Counted from the first letter of the stretch, positions 11,853 to 25,781 are shown. The stretch is 64,000 bases of DNA from Microcebus murinus (GCF_040939455.1 NC_134111.1:53664501-53728500); one strand, 5' to 3'. Program-made: numbers and translations. The notes: generated from the sequence alone by a model not told the origin.

Positions 11853-11902
<50 letters not shown>
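11735..11902 (+). repeat. Alu-derived scrap with internal duplication, followed by (CA)n microsatellite
   Basis: 'gttcaagtgcagcctgggcaagtgaatt' at 11763-11790 recurs at 11818-11845 with one mismatch. Both look like the first-arm Alu phrase 'agttcaagtccagcctgggcaa'. A CA repeat follows (11852-11902). The block sits inside the old L1M. Confidence 0.7.
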
Positions 11903-11905
<3 letters not shown>

Positions 11906-12773
11906 CAACAGTAAAACACTAACAATCCATTCAGAAAATTGGGCAAAAGACATCAACAGATAATTCACTGAAGATACATAATTGGTAAATAAACACAATA
12001 AACATCACTAGCCATTAGGGAAATACAAATTAAAATCACAATGAGATATCACTATGTACCTTATCAGGGAGTCAAAACAGAAAATAGTGATAACACCAAA
12101 TGCTGGCAAGGATGCAGAGAAACCAAATCACTCATACATATCTACTGGAAATATAAAATGGTACAGAGACTTTAAAAAAGAGTTTAGCAATTTCTTACAA
12201 AACTAAACATATACTTACCATATACCCAGCCATTTCCACTCTTAGGCATATATTACAGAAAAATAAAAACTTATGTTCATATAAAAACCTGTACACAAAT
12301 GTTCATTACAGCCTTATTTGTAATAGCCAAAAACTGGAAACAATCCAAATGTCCTTTCAACAGGTGAACAAACTGTGGCACATTATTAAAATCATGAAAT
12401 ACTACTCAATAAGAAAAAGGTACACTGAACAACTTGGATGATCTCAACAATATGCTGAGTGAAAAAAGCCAATTTAAAAAGGTTACATAATATGTGATTC
12501 CATTTTATATCATTCTTAAAAAAATTATAGAGATGGAAAACAGATTAGTGAATAGCAGGTGGAGGAAGAGAGGTATTGCTATAAAGGGGTAGCAAAAAAG
12601 AGCCTTATGGTGATAACACAGTTCTAGATTTTAATTGAGGGGTGGTTACAAAAAGCTACATGTGATAAAATTGCATAACACACACAAATAAATGTATATA
12701 AAACTGGTGCAATCTGAATAGGCTCTGTGGATTGAACCAATATCAATTCCCTGGTTGTGGTAATTTACTACAG

Positions 12774-13105
12774 TTGTCCTCCCTTTATAGGTTCCAAGAC
12801 CCCCAGTGGATGCCTGGAACCAAAACTATAAATACTATGTTTTTTCTTATACATACATACCTATATATATAGGTAGAAATTTAATTTATAAATTGGGCAC
12901 TGCAAGAGATTAACAACAATAGCTAACAATAAAATAGAACAACTATAACAATATACTATAGTAAAAGTTATATGAATCTAATTTCTCTCTTTACCAAAAG
13001 ACTAATATTTTCAGACTGTTGTTGATCACAGGTAACCAAATCCACAAAAAGTAAAAAAAACTAAAACTGTGGATAAGGTGATACTACTGTATAGTCATGC
13101 TATCA
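12774..13105 (+). mobile_element. Tigger-type DNA transposon (non-autonomous)
   Basis: It starts 'acagttgtcctccctttataggttccaagacccccagtggatgcctggaacc' (12771-12822) and ends 'aactgtggataaggtgatactactgta', the two ends of a Tigger MITE. It lies within the L1M 3'UTR, whose 3' end continues after it. Confidence 0.75.
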
Positions 13106-13192
13106 TTAGGGGAGGCTGGGTGAGGAGACACGGCACCTGCTTATACCTTTTTTTTTGTAACTTCCTCTGAACCTATGTTTACAAAATTAAAA

Positions 13193-15440
<2,248 letters not shown>

Positions 15441-17109
15441 CATCAAAGCATTCCAGTTCTTTTCTGAATAAAACTGATGCTATCTGAAACATTAGTAAAG
15501 CAGGAATTTTTGTTAAATATTATCTAGTAACTTGAACTAAAACAATATAAATGTGTTCCAGCAGGAAATACTTGGAACCTCAATATAACAGAATCACACA
15601 AAGAATACAGTAAACATTAAAACTTTAATATTCAGTGTTTTACTATACTCAAACTAAAAGTGCTAAGAGTTGAAATATAGCAGAATATCTAAAATTCAAT
15701 CAGTATGATCAAACCTTCCTCACTTTTACTAAATAATTAACATTCTATAAACCTGATAGTTTTTCACCAACCTTCAGATTTGAAACATATTTTTACCTAT
15801 ATTTTACCCTTACTGCCAAACTTAAGTATTCTCTTCTAAACAACCACATAAGTTCTATCCAATTTACCAAAATGTTTTTAGATGAGATTTAGTAATATAT
15901 AAAGCTAAAAATGAATTGATATACAGGTCTCAATATTTATAACTATTTTGTCGGTTTATTTAACTGACAAATGCATCAGCAAGAACTACCTTCACATTCA
16001 GGCAAACCAATCAGGATTTATTTTGGTATAAGGAATAAGATAGGAATCACATTTTTCTTGTTTTTTGTTTGTTTGTTTTATTTGTTTGGCATATAACTCA
16101 ACAACATTTTCTCCCACTGACTTGAAATGTCATATTTACCATATATACATAAAACCATATCCAAACATTCCTTTTAAGTTTATTTCTGAATTCTCTTATC
16201 TCTTTCTGTGATCTGTGTGCCTCTTTATACACTCTACCAAACAATTTCAATTAACAAAGTATTATAAAGCATTTGATGCATGGTAGATCTCTACTTCTCA
16301 TTCCTCTCCTTTTTCAGAAATACCATGGCTAGTCCTACATGCCATTTTTCCATTAAAAACTATGGAATATGTGTGCCTAGATTTTTCAAATATTGTTGGT
16401 ATTTTTACTGTGATCACACTTTTTCAGATTAATTTAGAGAGAACTGATCTCATTACAATACTGAGTCTTCTCATCCAAGAACAGGATATGAAATGTCTAT
16501 AAAGTTATAATTTGTAAAAAATAAGGTATCCAGGAGTAAAAGTCTATATAAGATTGCTTGTGGAGTTAGTTAATGGTAGAAAGAAAACTTAATGGTTTTT
16601 CACTTAGAAATGAACCAATTCCAAGGTAATGTATATCTACCAGCATAATGCAGAAACACCAAATTGTAACTGTAACCCAAACCTTCCCTCACTATAGTAG
16701 CCTTAATGACTCCTATGAAGTAAATTTGGCATTCAGATTACAATTTAAGTTTCAGTAATAGATGAAAAGATCAGAGAGAGATATAAATATATTACTGAAT
16801 CTGAAAGACAGAAAAACAATGCATGGAATTATACCAAGTTCTTCCATATTATATCCTGAAATGAAGCTACAATAACACCTCAAAGCTTCTTATTATAGGA
16901 TATTGATGTTTTACCATAAAAGATTATTTTGGAATAGTTATACAATATATGCTCAGTCCTGATCCATGACGACTCCGGTAAAAGCATTTGGGAAACTAGA
17001 AATATGATGACAGCAGTCAATTTCTGCAGATATCTGGTAGATTTCTAACATATATAATCAACATAGACAGTAATGAGGCAAACAATACACCTTATTGTTC
17101 CTTCTGCCT
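15441..17109. other. Intron, no recognisable feature
   Basis: About 1.7 kb of AT-rich intron 4. No SINE, LINE signature or exon that I can support. Confidence 0.5.
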
Positions 17110-17460
17110 CCAATTCTTTTTTTCTTTTTTTTAGTCAGAGTCTCACTCTATAGCCCTGGCTAGAGTGCCATGGCATCAGCCTAGCTCACAGCAACCTCAA
17201 ACTCCTGGGCTCAAGAGATCCTCCTGCCTCAGCCTCCCAGAGTAGCTGGGACTACAGACACGCACCATCATGCCCAGCTAATTTTTTCTATATATTTTTT
17301 TTTAGTTGGCCAATTAATTTCTTTCTATTTATAGTAGAGATGGGGTCTCGTTCTTGCTTACGCTGGTTTCAAACTCCTGTCCTCGAATGATCCTCCAGCC
17401 TCGACCTCCCAGAGTGCTAGGATTACAGGCACAAGCCACAGCGCCCGGCCCCAATTCTTT
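17110..17460 (-). mobile_element. Alu, lemur type, with 10-bp target duplication
   Basis: Minus-strand Alu 17120-17450 with the reverse linker 'tttagttggccaattaatttc' (17302-17322). Target duplication ccaattcttt at 17110-17119 and 17451-17460. Confidence 0.95.
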
Positions 17461-17492
17461 AGGTAAATCCTAGTCCAACCCTCAAAACTATT

Positions 17493-17929
17493 TGCTATCA
17501 TTTGGATATTTGCCCCTCCAAACCTTATGTTGAAATTTGATTCCTAATGGAAGTGGGGCCTCATGGAAGATGCTTGGGTCATGGGGGTGAATCCTTCATA
17601 AATAGATTAATGCCCTCTCTTGAGGAGGTAAGTGAGTTCTGGCTCTATTAGTTCCCAAGAGACCTGGTTGTTTTTAAAAAAAAAAAAAAAAAAAAGCCAG
17701 GGACCTCCCACTTTTGCTTCCTCTCTTTCATCGGGTGATCTCTGCACACGCTGGCTCCCCTTCCCCTTCTTCCATGAGAGGAAGCAGCCTAAAGTCCTCA
17801 CCAGAGGCAGATGCTGGTGCCATGCTTCTTGTATAGCCTACAGAACGATGAGCCAAATAAACCTCTCTTCTTTATAAATTACCTAGCCTCAGGTATTCCT
17901 TCATAGCAACATTGAATGGAACAAAAGAC
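17493..17929 (+). repeat. MSTA-type (MaLR) solo LTR
   Basis: Starts 'tgctatcatttggatatttgcccctcc' and keeps the LTR order: 'gggcctcatggaagatgcttgggtcatggggg', 'ctctgcacacgctggctccccttccccttc', 'agcagatgctggtgccatgcttcttgtatagcc', 'gagccaaataaacctctcttctttataaattacc' (polyadenylation region), 'tattccttcatagcaac'. An internal A run has expanded at 17678-17695. No genes. Confidence 0.9.
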
Positions 17930-19125
17930 TGTTTACAAAAGAAAAAAGTCCAGGGATAAACTTGGGCCATAGCTCACATTAGGCACAAAAAAAATGCCAT
18001 GTAGTAAGTCTTCTTTGTATTTACCACAACATCCATTTTCACATTGTTGTATTTTTTCATGCTTTTTTGATTGTCATAGATCAGAAGGACAATTCTATTC
18101 TTTGTTGGATAAGCAGTCTATGCTTCCAAAAGTGAAGAGCTCATTGAAATAGAAACTACAACAGTTGAGGACGAGGTCACAAATGTGAATGACACAAAGT
18201 GAAAAATGGCTCTGAAGCTTAACAAGCCAAGAAATATGAGATGCAGGTGATGCAGAACAGTCAGAGGGATACAGTAAGGATAATAAAAGCTTTGTACTCA
18301 AAATAGTAGAAAGATCATACCTAAGAAATTATATTTTTCTTTTATTATTTATACCATGTTTTTACTGTAAGAAATTATATTTTTAAAGAAATAAAGTGTT
18401 TCTACTTTTAAAGAACAATTAGTACATGATTTATTTGCCAATAAATTTCTTATGAGTCATAATAGCAGATCTAGGAGATCACAATTTGTGGATATCCATT
18501 AGAATTAGAGCAGTAGAGTTCCCTATCAGACATTCTTTTGCAACTAAATACAAATCTTTTATAATCAAAAAAATCAATCTCTATATGGAAACAGATATAA
18601 AGTGGGGCTTTTTAAGCATTTAAAAAAATTTCAGTCAACTAAATATCTCATGTTTATTCCCTTTCTAAATTTCGTTTCTTTCCTTTTATGAAAAAATATA
18701 AAGGAAACCAGGTAAAGGGGAGTTCAGCATTATAAAATTCACTACTACATCTAGGATAAAAAGCATCCCAAAAGTTTTAAAAAAAGAAGGAAAATAAATT
18801 AAGAGACAATTATTAATATTTTGCAATATTATACATGTACTCAATTCTAGCTCTTGTATCTACATACAAAATTAAATTTTTATGAGCTATTGTTCCAATT
18901 TGAATATGCCCTGCACTGAAGAGTAAACAAAATTTTTTATGGTAGACCCAAAGAAAAAGATCCTAACTCACTAAATCTCAAATCAAAAACCAAAGTACCA
19001 CCCTTAATTCCTTCTTTTCCAATTTCTTCCTATCAAATTATACCAGTTTTATCTCCAAAATATCTCCGAGTCATCTATTCACCCCAGTGTCACTGGGCAG
19101 TCTAATCTATCTTCATCTTTAGATT
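17930..19125. other. Intron, no recognisable repeat
   Basis: Contains a tandem-like echo 'aagaaattatatttttc' / 'aagaaattatattttta' (18324-18340, 18368-18384). Nothing else assignable. Confidence 0.45.
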
Positions 19126-19129
19126 AAAC

Positions 19130-19985
19130 TTCTATAACAGCCCCATTTCCACTCTTGTCTTCCACTCTTGTCATCCTCCTCTTACCTAATCTCCACATGT
19201 TGGCATGCATGATCCTCCTAAATCTCATGTTGTCATTCTTCCACTAAACCTTTACAAGCTTCCCATTACACCCAAAATGAAATTCAAACTCCTAACCCAG
19301 ACCCTCCAGGATCTAGAACCTGCCTGATTCTGCAAGCTCACTTCATATCTATCACTCTACCTCTCAATCACACATTCCAGATACACCTAATCTTTTTGGC
19401 CCCTCAAGTAAGTCATATTCTCTTCTAGTGAACAGCCTTTGCCATTTTCTGTTCTCTCTTTATGGAAAAATCTTCCCTCAAATCCTGGACTTTGGTTTTT
19501 GTTTTTAGAATTTGAAGAACACGTTAGTGTAAAAAATCCAAACAATACCAGAAAGCATATGGAAAAAAATTACTTGAAATTCCACCACCTAGAGAGAATT
19601 ACCATTAAAATTTTGAGTATAATACTTTCATATTATCTATGCTTATACGTGCCATTATACATTATATGTACAAATAATCTTCCATAAATTCCAGCTCTTT
19701 CCACATTGGTTCTTCCTCATACTCTAGTTCTCAACCCAAATACCAATTCCTCAAAAGAGGCCTTCCAGGACCATCCTCAAAGTAGCCTATTCCTATTATA
19801 ATGCCCTGTTTATTGTCTTCATTGCACTTCTCTCTCTCTAAATTAACTATTTACTTGTCTCTCTGTTTTCTCTTTCCAAACCCAGTAGAATGTGAACTCC
19901 CACAGGGCACTATTTTTTCTATCCCTGGGGTCTAGCCTAATACCTGACATATTGCAGGTGCCCAATATCTAATGAATGATGAGAT
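19130..19985 (+). repeat. L2 LINE relic (3' part), interrupted
   Basis: 19250-19480 reads as the L2 stretch 'tttacaagcttcccattacacccaaaatgaaattcaaactcc...ctctgcaagctcac...gaacagcctttgccattttctgttc'. 19690-19985 continues with 'agaggccttccaggaccatcc...agaatgtgaactcccacagggc...aatacctgacatattgcaggtgcccaatatctaatgaatga', the L2 end. 19490-19686 between them is another, unnamed fragment ('ttccaccacctagagagaattaccatt'). Confidence 0.8.
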
Positions 19986-20390
19986 GATAGTTTTGATTAA
20001 CATTTATAAGCTACCAAACCCTATATTTATATCTCCCATTCAAATTTCTCTCCTGAGCTTCATACTCATACTTAACTGTCCCCTAGCAGCTCCATCTGGA
20101 AAGCACACAGGTATTTTAATTTCAGTGGGTCACCAATCTGCTCCTCTTCATTTCACTCTGAATTTAGATGAATGACACTACCATCAACCAAACTTCCCAA
20201 CTTGAGTTTTATCCTTGATGTGATTCTACCCCCTCACACCATATCCAATTAGTCACCAAAAGTCTCTCCATAATTCTTCAACTCTACCTCCTAAATCTCT
20301 TCAATCCATCTATTTCATTCCATCTGCGTCTCAACACCACCACTCCAGTGCAAATCACCATCCATCATTTCCCTCTTAGACAACTATAAT

Positions 20391-21118
20391 TTTTTTTTAA
20401 GTGTACCAAATGATTTTATTATAAAACTTAAACCATTTATTGACCATTCTAAAAAACACTACCATAAGAATAAAGTAAACACAGCCCAGATCACTAGCCC
20501 TTGCAGAACAGGAAGAAGCCCTGGACAGAGAGCCTGCAACTGTTTTTCCTCACACCCAGAGTCTGAGCTTCCTCACATATTCTAGGGTTCCAAGTTTTGT
20601 CACCTCTTATAAGGGAAAGGAAACTGGCTAGAAGATTTGTATACAAGAAGGTCACAACTTTAAAGCTATCTGATGGTAGTGGCTTGTACATTATAGTTTG
20701 CAACACTGAGAACAAAATCAAATAAGCATTGTCAAATACCTACTCCAAGCTACCCTACTGTCATTGTTCTTTGAAATTATCTTTGGGACTGATTATGTTC
20801 TTTCACCATAGCTTGTTTATCCCAGAGCACAAACCCTAAAGTCCATGCACAGTCTCCATGTTCAAATGTAAAAGTCTGTTTCAGGACAACCTCAGAGGTT
20901 GCTGTAGTGTTTCTCTCTGTAGTGTCTACTGGTATCACACCCTTGGAGAGGCTGGTCAAATGGCAGCACAGTGAGAGGGCAACACAGTCAACTTCCCCAA
21001 TGCCAAACTTGCTCAGTCAATCTGGACACTGCCCACAGTTAAAGCTGAAATCTTGACATCACTGATGACCTTGGACCTATCTTCATTCTGCAGCTGTACT
21101 CTTACGTATATGAATCCA
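20391..21118 (-). pseudogene. Processed pseudogene of an unidentified gene
   Basis: On the minus strand it ends with AATAAA (about 20441-20446 and again near 20420), then 'catttggtacactt' and an A tail (T run at 20391-20398). It interrupts an L2 in the opposite orientation, the layout of a retrotransposed mRNA. The longest readable piece (20777-20959) contains GVIPVDTTERNTTATSE and EHGDCAWTLGFVLWDKQA, followed by frameshifts and stops. I do not recognise the parent protein, so no function is proposed. Confidence 0.55.
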
Positions 21119-21475
21119 CTTCATCACCATTGATTAAATGGCACTTTCAAAACCTTATCACTGCTCCCCACTGTAGACCCCAGTGGCTACAATGGCTTCC
21201 CACTATTCTTAGAATAAAGCCTAAAGTCCTTATCATGGACTACAAGGCTCACATGAAATATCCATTGCCTAACTACCCAGCCTTTTCTCTATAATCCAGT
21301 CTTTTTCTTCTTTCAATTCTTTAAATCTACTTTGCTCTAGCCCACTTCAGGGTCTTCAAGTATGCTGTTTTTTCTGCCTAAACACTCTATCCACCACGTC
21401 ACACCATCCTAGACACACATACTCATCCTTCAGGTCTCAAACTCAAACATCACTTCCTTGGTTAATCTGTAGTAC

Positions 21476-21937
21476 GCAGAAATCTAAAGAAATCCTTACA
21501 CTTATTCCAAAGATTTCCATCCTCTGGTTACACAATGAAATATTAACGTAGATACTGCTATGAAGGGACTATGCAGACGTAACTAAGGTTATTACTCAGT
21601 TGATTTTTAAGATAATGATATTATCCTGGATTATCATTGTGGGTCTAATATAATCACCTAAGCTCTCAAAGGCAGAGCTTTCTCCCAGCTAAGGGTAGAA
21701 CAGGAAGCCAGAGAGATGTAGCAAAATTCAGTCAATAACCTGATTGATCCTAAAAGCAGATTCTCCCTCCAGAGACTCCAAATAAGACTCCAAACCAGCT
21801 GATACCTTGAATTAGGACTGTGAGACGCAAAGCACAGAACCCAGTCATGCCACCTGAACTTCTGACATACAGAACTTTGATATAATAAATGGGTGCTGTT
21901 TTAAGGTACTAAATTTGTGGCAGCAATAGAAATACAG
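21476..21937 (+). repeat. MaLR/ERVL-type solo LTR inserted in L2
   Basis: 'tactgctatgaagggactatgcagacgtaactaaggttatta...gattatcctggattatc...aataaatgggtgctgttttaaggtactaaatttgtggcagcaatagaaatacag' is the usual LTR layout; compare the related copy at 38632-39270. No coding sequence. Confidence 0.75.
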
Positions 21938-22118
21938 AGGCTCTTCCTTGACCCCCACCCAGGCTAGGTTAGTGCCCCTATTAAATGCTCCCATAATATT
22001 TTGCACTTCTCATTCACAACATTCATCATACTTATTATTTAATGTATGCAGTCTAAGATCTGTAGAGATTTTGTATTTTTATATACCATATACCATAAAT
22101 GTTTGTTGATTGAATGAA

Positions 22119-22644
22119 CAAACTTTTTATTCAACTCTCAAAATGTTTAATTATGGTATATTTCCTGTACAGTGCTATATTATAAAATATTTCTATAATA
22201 AGGGTCAATTGCTTTATAGCAGTGATTAAAAAGAGGGGAAGAGAGTTGGGATTAATGGAATATATTCAGAAGCATTTGAGCAGTAATTCTTTTCATTTTA
22301 CAAACTCTCCACCACTTGCCATTACTCCTCACTCCATGCCCAATGTCCCCAGGGATGCATGGATATCTATTAGAAAATCACAAAACCTTGCCATACAGAG
22401 CCATTATTATTAATATCACCAGGTGAGATTCCTCAGGTATGTTGAATTATAAATAAAAGCTTAAAACAACTATTCTACTATTTAAAAAAATTTTTTTCAA
22501 ACTGTAAAAAAATCCAAATTTGTTTAATCTGAGACGTTACCATTTAATAATAAAAACAGACTGAATATATTATATAGATTAAATATATATTCAAACTATC
22601 TTGTCAGAAAAGGGAAAAATGAATAGAAAGAAAAATTTACTTAC
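22119..22644. other. Intron 4, right end, no recognisable feature
   Basis: AT-rich intron next to the donor of the 188-bp exon. Confidence 0.5.
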
Positions 22645-22832
22645 ATCAATGGAAAAGCAAAAAACGGGAGTGTCATGGCAAGTCTTGCTGTAAATTCATC
22701 AGGAAGATACCACAAGTATACAATTAAGCATGTAAACAGATAGAGAACTGAAGAATACAGAATTAATCTTCCAACCCATAATTTTTGTAATCTCTGATTT
22801 TTTTCCCTAAATTCTTCCAAAGCTTGAATTTC
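22645..22832 (-). CDS. LNPK: LNPK coding exon, residues 24-86 (first membrane segment and hairpin)
   Basis: Minus strand: acceptor 'ttttaacag' then GAA ATT CAA GCT..., 62 full codons plus AT, then donor GTAAGTAAAT. The product starts EIQALEEFREKNQRLQK (the charged N-terminal helix), continues LWVGRLILYSSVLYLFTCLI (first membrane segment, about residues 42-63) and WYLPDEFTARLAM, then TLPFFAFPL (start of the second membrane segment). It matches lunapark without stops or shifts. The two hydrophobic segments form the ER membrane hairpin, with both protein ends in the cytosol. The family is known to use this hairpin and the coiled coils around it to sit at three-way tubule junctions. Confidence 0.97.
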
Positions 22833-23568
22833 CTGTTAAAAGAAAATTATTCCATATCATTAAAGCTCAAACTTCATAAAGAAATTAAGGCATTAAAAAA
22901 TGTTAACATGACCAAAAGCTTATATTTAAAGAAGAACCCTTAAAACTCAATAAAATATACTACCCTGTTTAAAACAAAGTATAACATGAAGATGAAAACT
23001 AAAAAATGGAGTTAAAAATGTATAATGCCTATTCCTGACAAATCACTTTTTACTTTAATACTATTTTTAACCTACCAAATTGGCAAAGATTAGAGGAATG
23101 AAATTGGCATCAGTAAAAAATTATTGAGTCCAACAAGTAATAATTCTCCCTATCTAGGCCTAAACAAAGAAAAATTTAGGAAAAAAAAATAGAATTAATA
23201 AAAATTAAAACAATAAAACCCATACTAGATTCTTTCACTCTATTCATTACTATCAATATTTCCAGGGAATAACCATTTTTGGTAATGACAGAAAATATAA
23301 AAAGCTGTGAAACTTTAGAGACTAATAAAAATCATTGCAGACTACCTTATAATCTATTTTATCATATCGGTAACATTGATTTACACCATGCTGTAGATCT
23401 AATTTCATTCTAACAGACTGTTACTTGATACAGACTTCTTAAATCACTGATAGACTTGATATTTTTAGATCATGTAACATACCAGATCTGGTCTCCAAAA
23501 TAATATTTACTAAAATATTTACTTAATACCTAAAATAAATTAAAATACCTCACAGCCAAAGAACATAC
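22833..23568. other. Intron 3, no recognisable repeat
   Basis: 736-bp AT-rich intron between two LNPK coding exons. Confidence 0.6.
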
Positions 23569-23610
23569 CTTATCTATACTTTCTAGAACTTCTACAGTTG
23601 AAGGTTTTGT
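23569..23610 (-). CDS. LNPK: LNPK coding exon, residues 10-23
   Basis: A 42-bp micro-exon. Minus strand: acceptor 'ccttaacag' then ACA AAA CCT TCA..., ending GAT AAG before donor GTATGT. It encodes TKPSTVEVLESIDK, fourteen whole codons, so skipping it would keep the frame. The start-codon exon ends with AGG (R9) and the next exon begins with GAA (E24), both on codon boundaries, so the junctions are phase 0. The peptide is the lunapark N-terminal stretch leading into the charged helix. It is too short for a simple ORF search; it was found from the splice sites and the family sequence. Confidence 0.95.
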
Positions 23611-24418
23611 CTGTTAAGGAAATAGAAATAAGAGACGGCATTAAAACTTATTACTGAAAACTTAGAAATATTTTGGTTCCTATAATCATAAAAAAACCAC
23701 TTTAATTCAAAATTTAGTCTTTTCAAATGTTGTCAAGCAACATGTATTTCTATTTATATATAACTAAGATTTATTTAAATAAGAATTATAATTATAAACA
23801 GAACTACATAAGAGTAAAGAAATAAGCATTTTCCTACTTACTTTATTTTTAGTCCTAGAAGGGCTTTCAATATCTAGCTCAACTTTTACCTTTCTTAACC
23901 TCAATTGAACATAATTTTATGGAGAGAAAAAAATTTACTCCAAGAAAAATCTTCTTACATTATTCAAAAGAATTCACAGTCTAAAGATGGTCTGATCTGC
24001 TATTGTTAAAAGTTCCCTTAGGACTCTGGAGGTCAAAATCAACAGGGTGCCTTCATTCTGAATTCCTAAAGTACCTTTTTGAAGATCAGATTTTAAAATG
24101 GCATCTAGAATAGCTCATTATAGCAAAGCTTATTTACCAAAGTTAATTTTTACACATTTAAAATAAAAACCAGCCAAAATGGCTCATGTAACACTTGAGA
24201 AAATATTTACCAATTACATATACAACAATCCAAGAGGGTAATAAATATCAATTCATTATACTGCCCATAAAAGTTGTTGACATTGGGCTAAACCATATGA
24301 AATTACCATTTTTGTAAGTCAAAGTAGTTGAATATTGGCAATTTCATAAAGTTCAACCTAATAAGAAAGACAAAGAAGAGATAAATTTGAACCTCAGGCA
24401 GACTATCATAAGGTCATA
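23611..24418. other. Intron 2, left part, no recognisable repeat
   Basis: About 0.8 kb of AT-rich sequence before the tandem Alu pair. Confidence 0.55.
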
Positions 24419-24738
24419 AGAAGGGAGTCATGACTGGGCGCAGTGGCTCACACCTGTAATCCTAGCACTCTGGGAGGCCAAAGTGGGCAGATTGTTTGAG
24501 CTCAGGAGTTCCAGACCAGACTGAGCAAGAGCGAGACCTCATCTCTACTAAAAAATAGAAAAAATTAGCTGGGCATGGTAGCACATGCCTGTAGTCCCAG
24601 CTACTCGGGAGGCTGAGGCAGAAGGATTGCTTGAACCCAGGAGTTTGAGGTTGCTGTGAGCTAGGCTGACGGCATGGCACTCTAGCCAGGGCAACAGAGT
24701 GAGACTCTGTCTCAAAAAAAAAAAAGAAGTGAGTCATG
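24419..24738 (+). mobile_element. Alu without the lemur linker, with target duplication
   Basis: Alu 24434-24723 starting 'ctgggcgcagtggctcac', linker 'actaaaaaatagaaaaaattagc'. Target duplication 'agaagggagtcatga' (24419-24433) and 'agaagtgagtcatga' (24724-24738), one mismatch. Confidence 0.94.
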
Positions 24739-24754
24739 AAAACATCAATCAACT

Positions 24755-25096
24755 GGCCGGGCGCGCTGTGGCTCACGCCTGTAATCCTAGCTCTTGGGAG
24801 GCCGAGGCGGGCGGATTGCTCAAGGTCAGGAGTTCAAAACCAGCCTGAGCAAGAGCGAGACCCTGTCTCTACTATAAATAGAAAGAAATCAATTGGCCAA
24901 CTGATATATATATATATAAAAAATTAGCCGGGCATGGTGGCACATGCCTGTAGTCCCAGCTACTTGGGAGGCTGAGGCAGAAGGATCACTCGAGCCCAGG
25001 AGTTTGAGGTTGCTGTGAGCTAGGCTGACGCCACGGCACTCACTCTAGCCTGGACAACAAAGCGAGACTCTGTCTCAAAAAAAAAAAAAAAAAAAT
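24755..25096 (+). mobile_element. Alu, lemur type with A/T-rich linker
   Basis: Starts ggccgggcgcgctgtggctcac (with a small 'ct' change in the promoter region), linker 'atcaattggccaactgatatatatatatata' (24887-24917). Lies 17 bp after the previous Alu's target duplication, in the same orientation. 'atcaatc' occurs at both edges. Confidence 0.95.
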
Positions 25097-25781
25097 CAAT
25101 CGAAAACAAGGCTGATCCAGCCAGAGTCCAAAAACATACATTATGTACCAAGTATAGCTGGACTCCATTATTATCGTAATAAGAAGTCAACAAATAAGCA
25201 GTTTATCCTAGACTACCTTATCTCCTTAGATTAGAAAAGAGCATTTATCAATATAATTTATATTTTCTAGCTATAAATTTGAGTTAGTTCTCTAAAGACT
25301 TATCCAATAAAATCTTATTTCTTATTTTGTTTAACCTATAATTCCTGAAAGTATATGCAGTGTGATTTTAGCCAATATTTGTGACAAGCTTTAAGTAAAA
25401 AGATATAGTCTGTAAAAAACCTAAGTATGGTATAGAATACTTATTTTCAACTACCTTCCAAATAAGTTTGAAATTTAGGCAGTATAAGAAGAAAACAAAA
25501 ACAGATAACCATTCGCACAAAAATACATAAATACAGAAATAATAGTTCTGTGAAAGTAAAATAATTCTGTTAAACAAAGATATCAGACACCTATAGAACA
25601 AGTAGAACTTTTCCAAATAGAAAAGTAATTCAGAAGAGAAGAAAGAAAGAAATTAAATAGAGTTAAGGATAATATCAAACTACTATTCAAGGTTATACCA
25701 CCAAAGGAGACTTTTACAAATAGCTTTATATGACACTTTTATGTTAGATTTAGGAACCAGCTATAAAGAAAAGTAACTTAC
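25097..25781. other. Intron 2, right part, no recognisable repeat
   Basis: AT-rich intron up to the start-codon exon. Confidence 0.55.

Larger units (their letters stand above)
10390..13192 (+). mobile_element. Old L1M (or HAL1/L1M) element, ORF2 to 3' end, interrupted
   Basis: Fragments in L1 order on the plus strand: 'aataaatgtaagtggactaaac' and 'cagattggatcatgaaacaaaacc' (11010-11090), 'ttgctctgcaaaatcc' (11606-11621), 'aaatacaaattaaaatcacaatgagatatcacta' (12022-12055), 'ggcacattattaaaatcatgaaatactactcaa' (12376-12408), and the 3' end 'gtaacttcctctgaacctatgtttacaaaattaaaa' (13157-13192). Many stops and shifts show great age. It is broken by an Alu scrap plus (CA)n at 11730-11902 and by a Tigger at 12774-13105. 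The first 600 bp may belong to HAL1 or ORF1 and are less certain. Confidence 0.75.
20040..22118 (+). repeat. Second L2 LINE relic, split twice by later insertions
   Basis: Three pieces keep L2 order: 20040-20390 ('gagttttatccttgatgtgattctacccc...ctctcttagacaactataat'), 21120-21475 ('caatggcttcccactattcttagaataaagcctaaagtcc...ttcaggtctcaaactcaaacatcacttcc') and 21938-22118 ('gccttgacccccacccaggctaggttagtgcccc...tttgttgattgaatgaac'). A retrocopy separates the first two and an LTR the last two. Confidence 0.8.

Noticed and set aside
11503..11898. 131-codon ORF ending in CA/TG repeat codons
   Set aside because: Runs through a microsatellite and Alu scrap inside an old L1.
11852..11902. Short-period array as a CRISPR or satellite
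   Set aside because: Simple CA microsatellite; the window is primate DNA and no CRISPR-like spacer array exists.
17678..17695. A run as tail of a separate retro-insertion inside the MST LTR
   Set aside because: The LTR continues directly on both sides; this is expansion of its own short A run.
18095..18301. Possible retrocopy (plus-strand phrase SKSEELIEIETTTVEDE near 18125)
   Set aside because: Only one short open phrase, no tail, no target duplication and no recognised parent.
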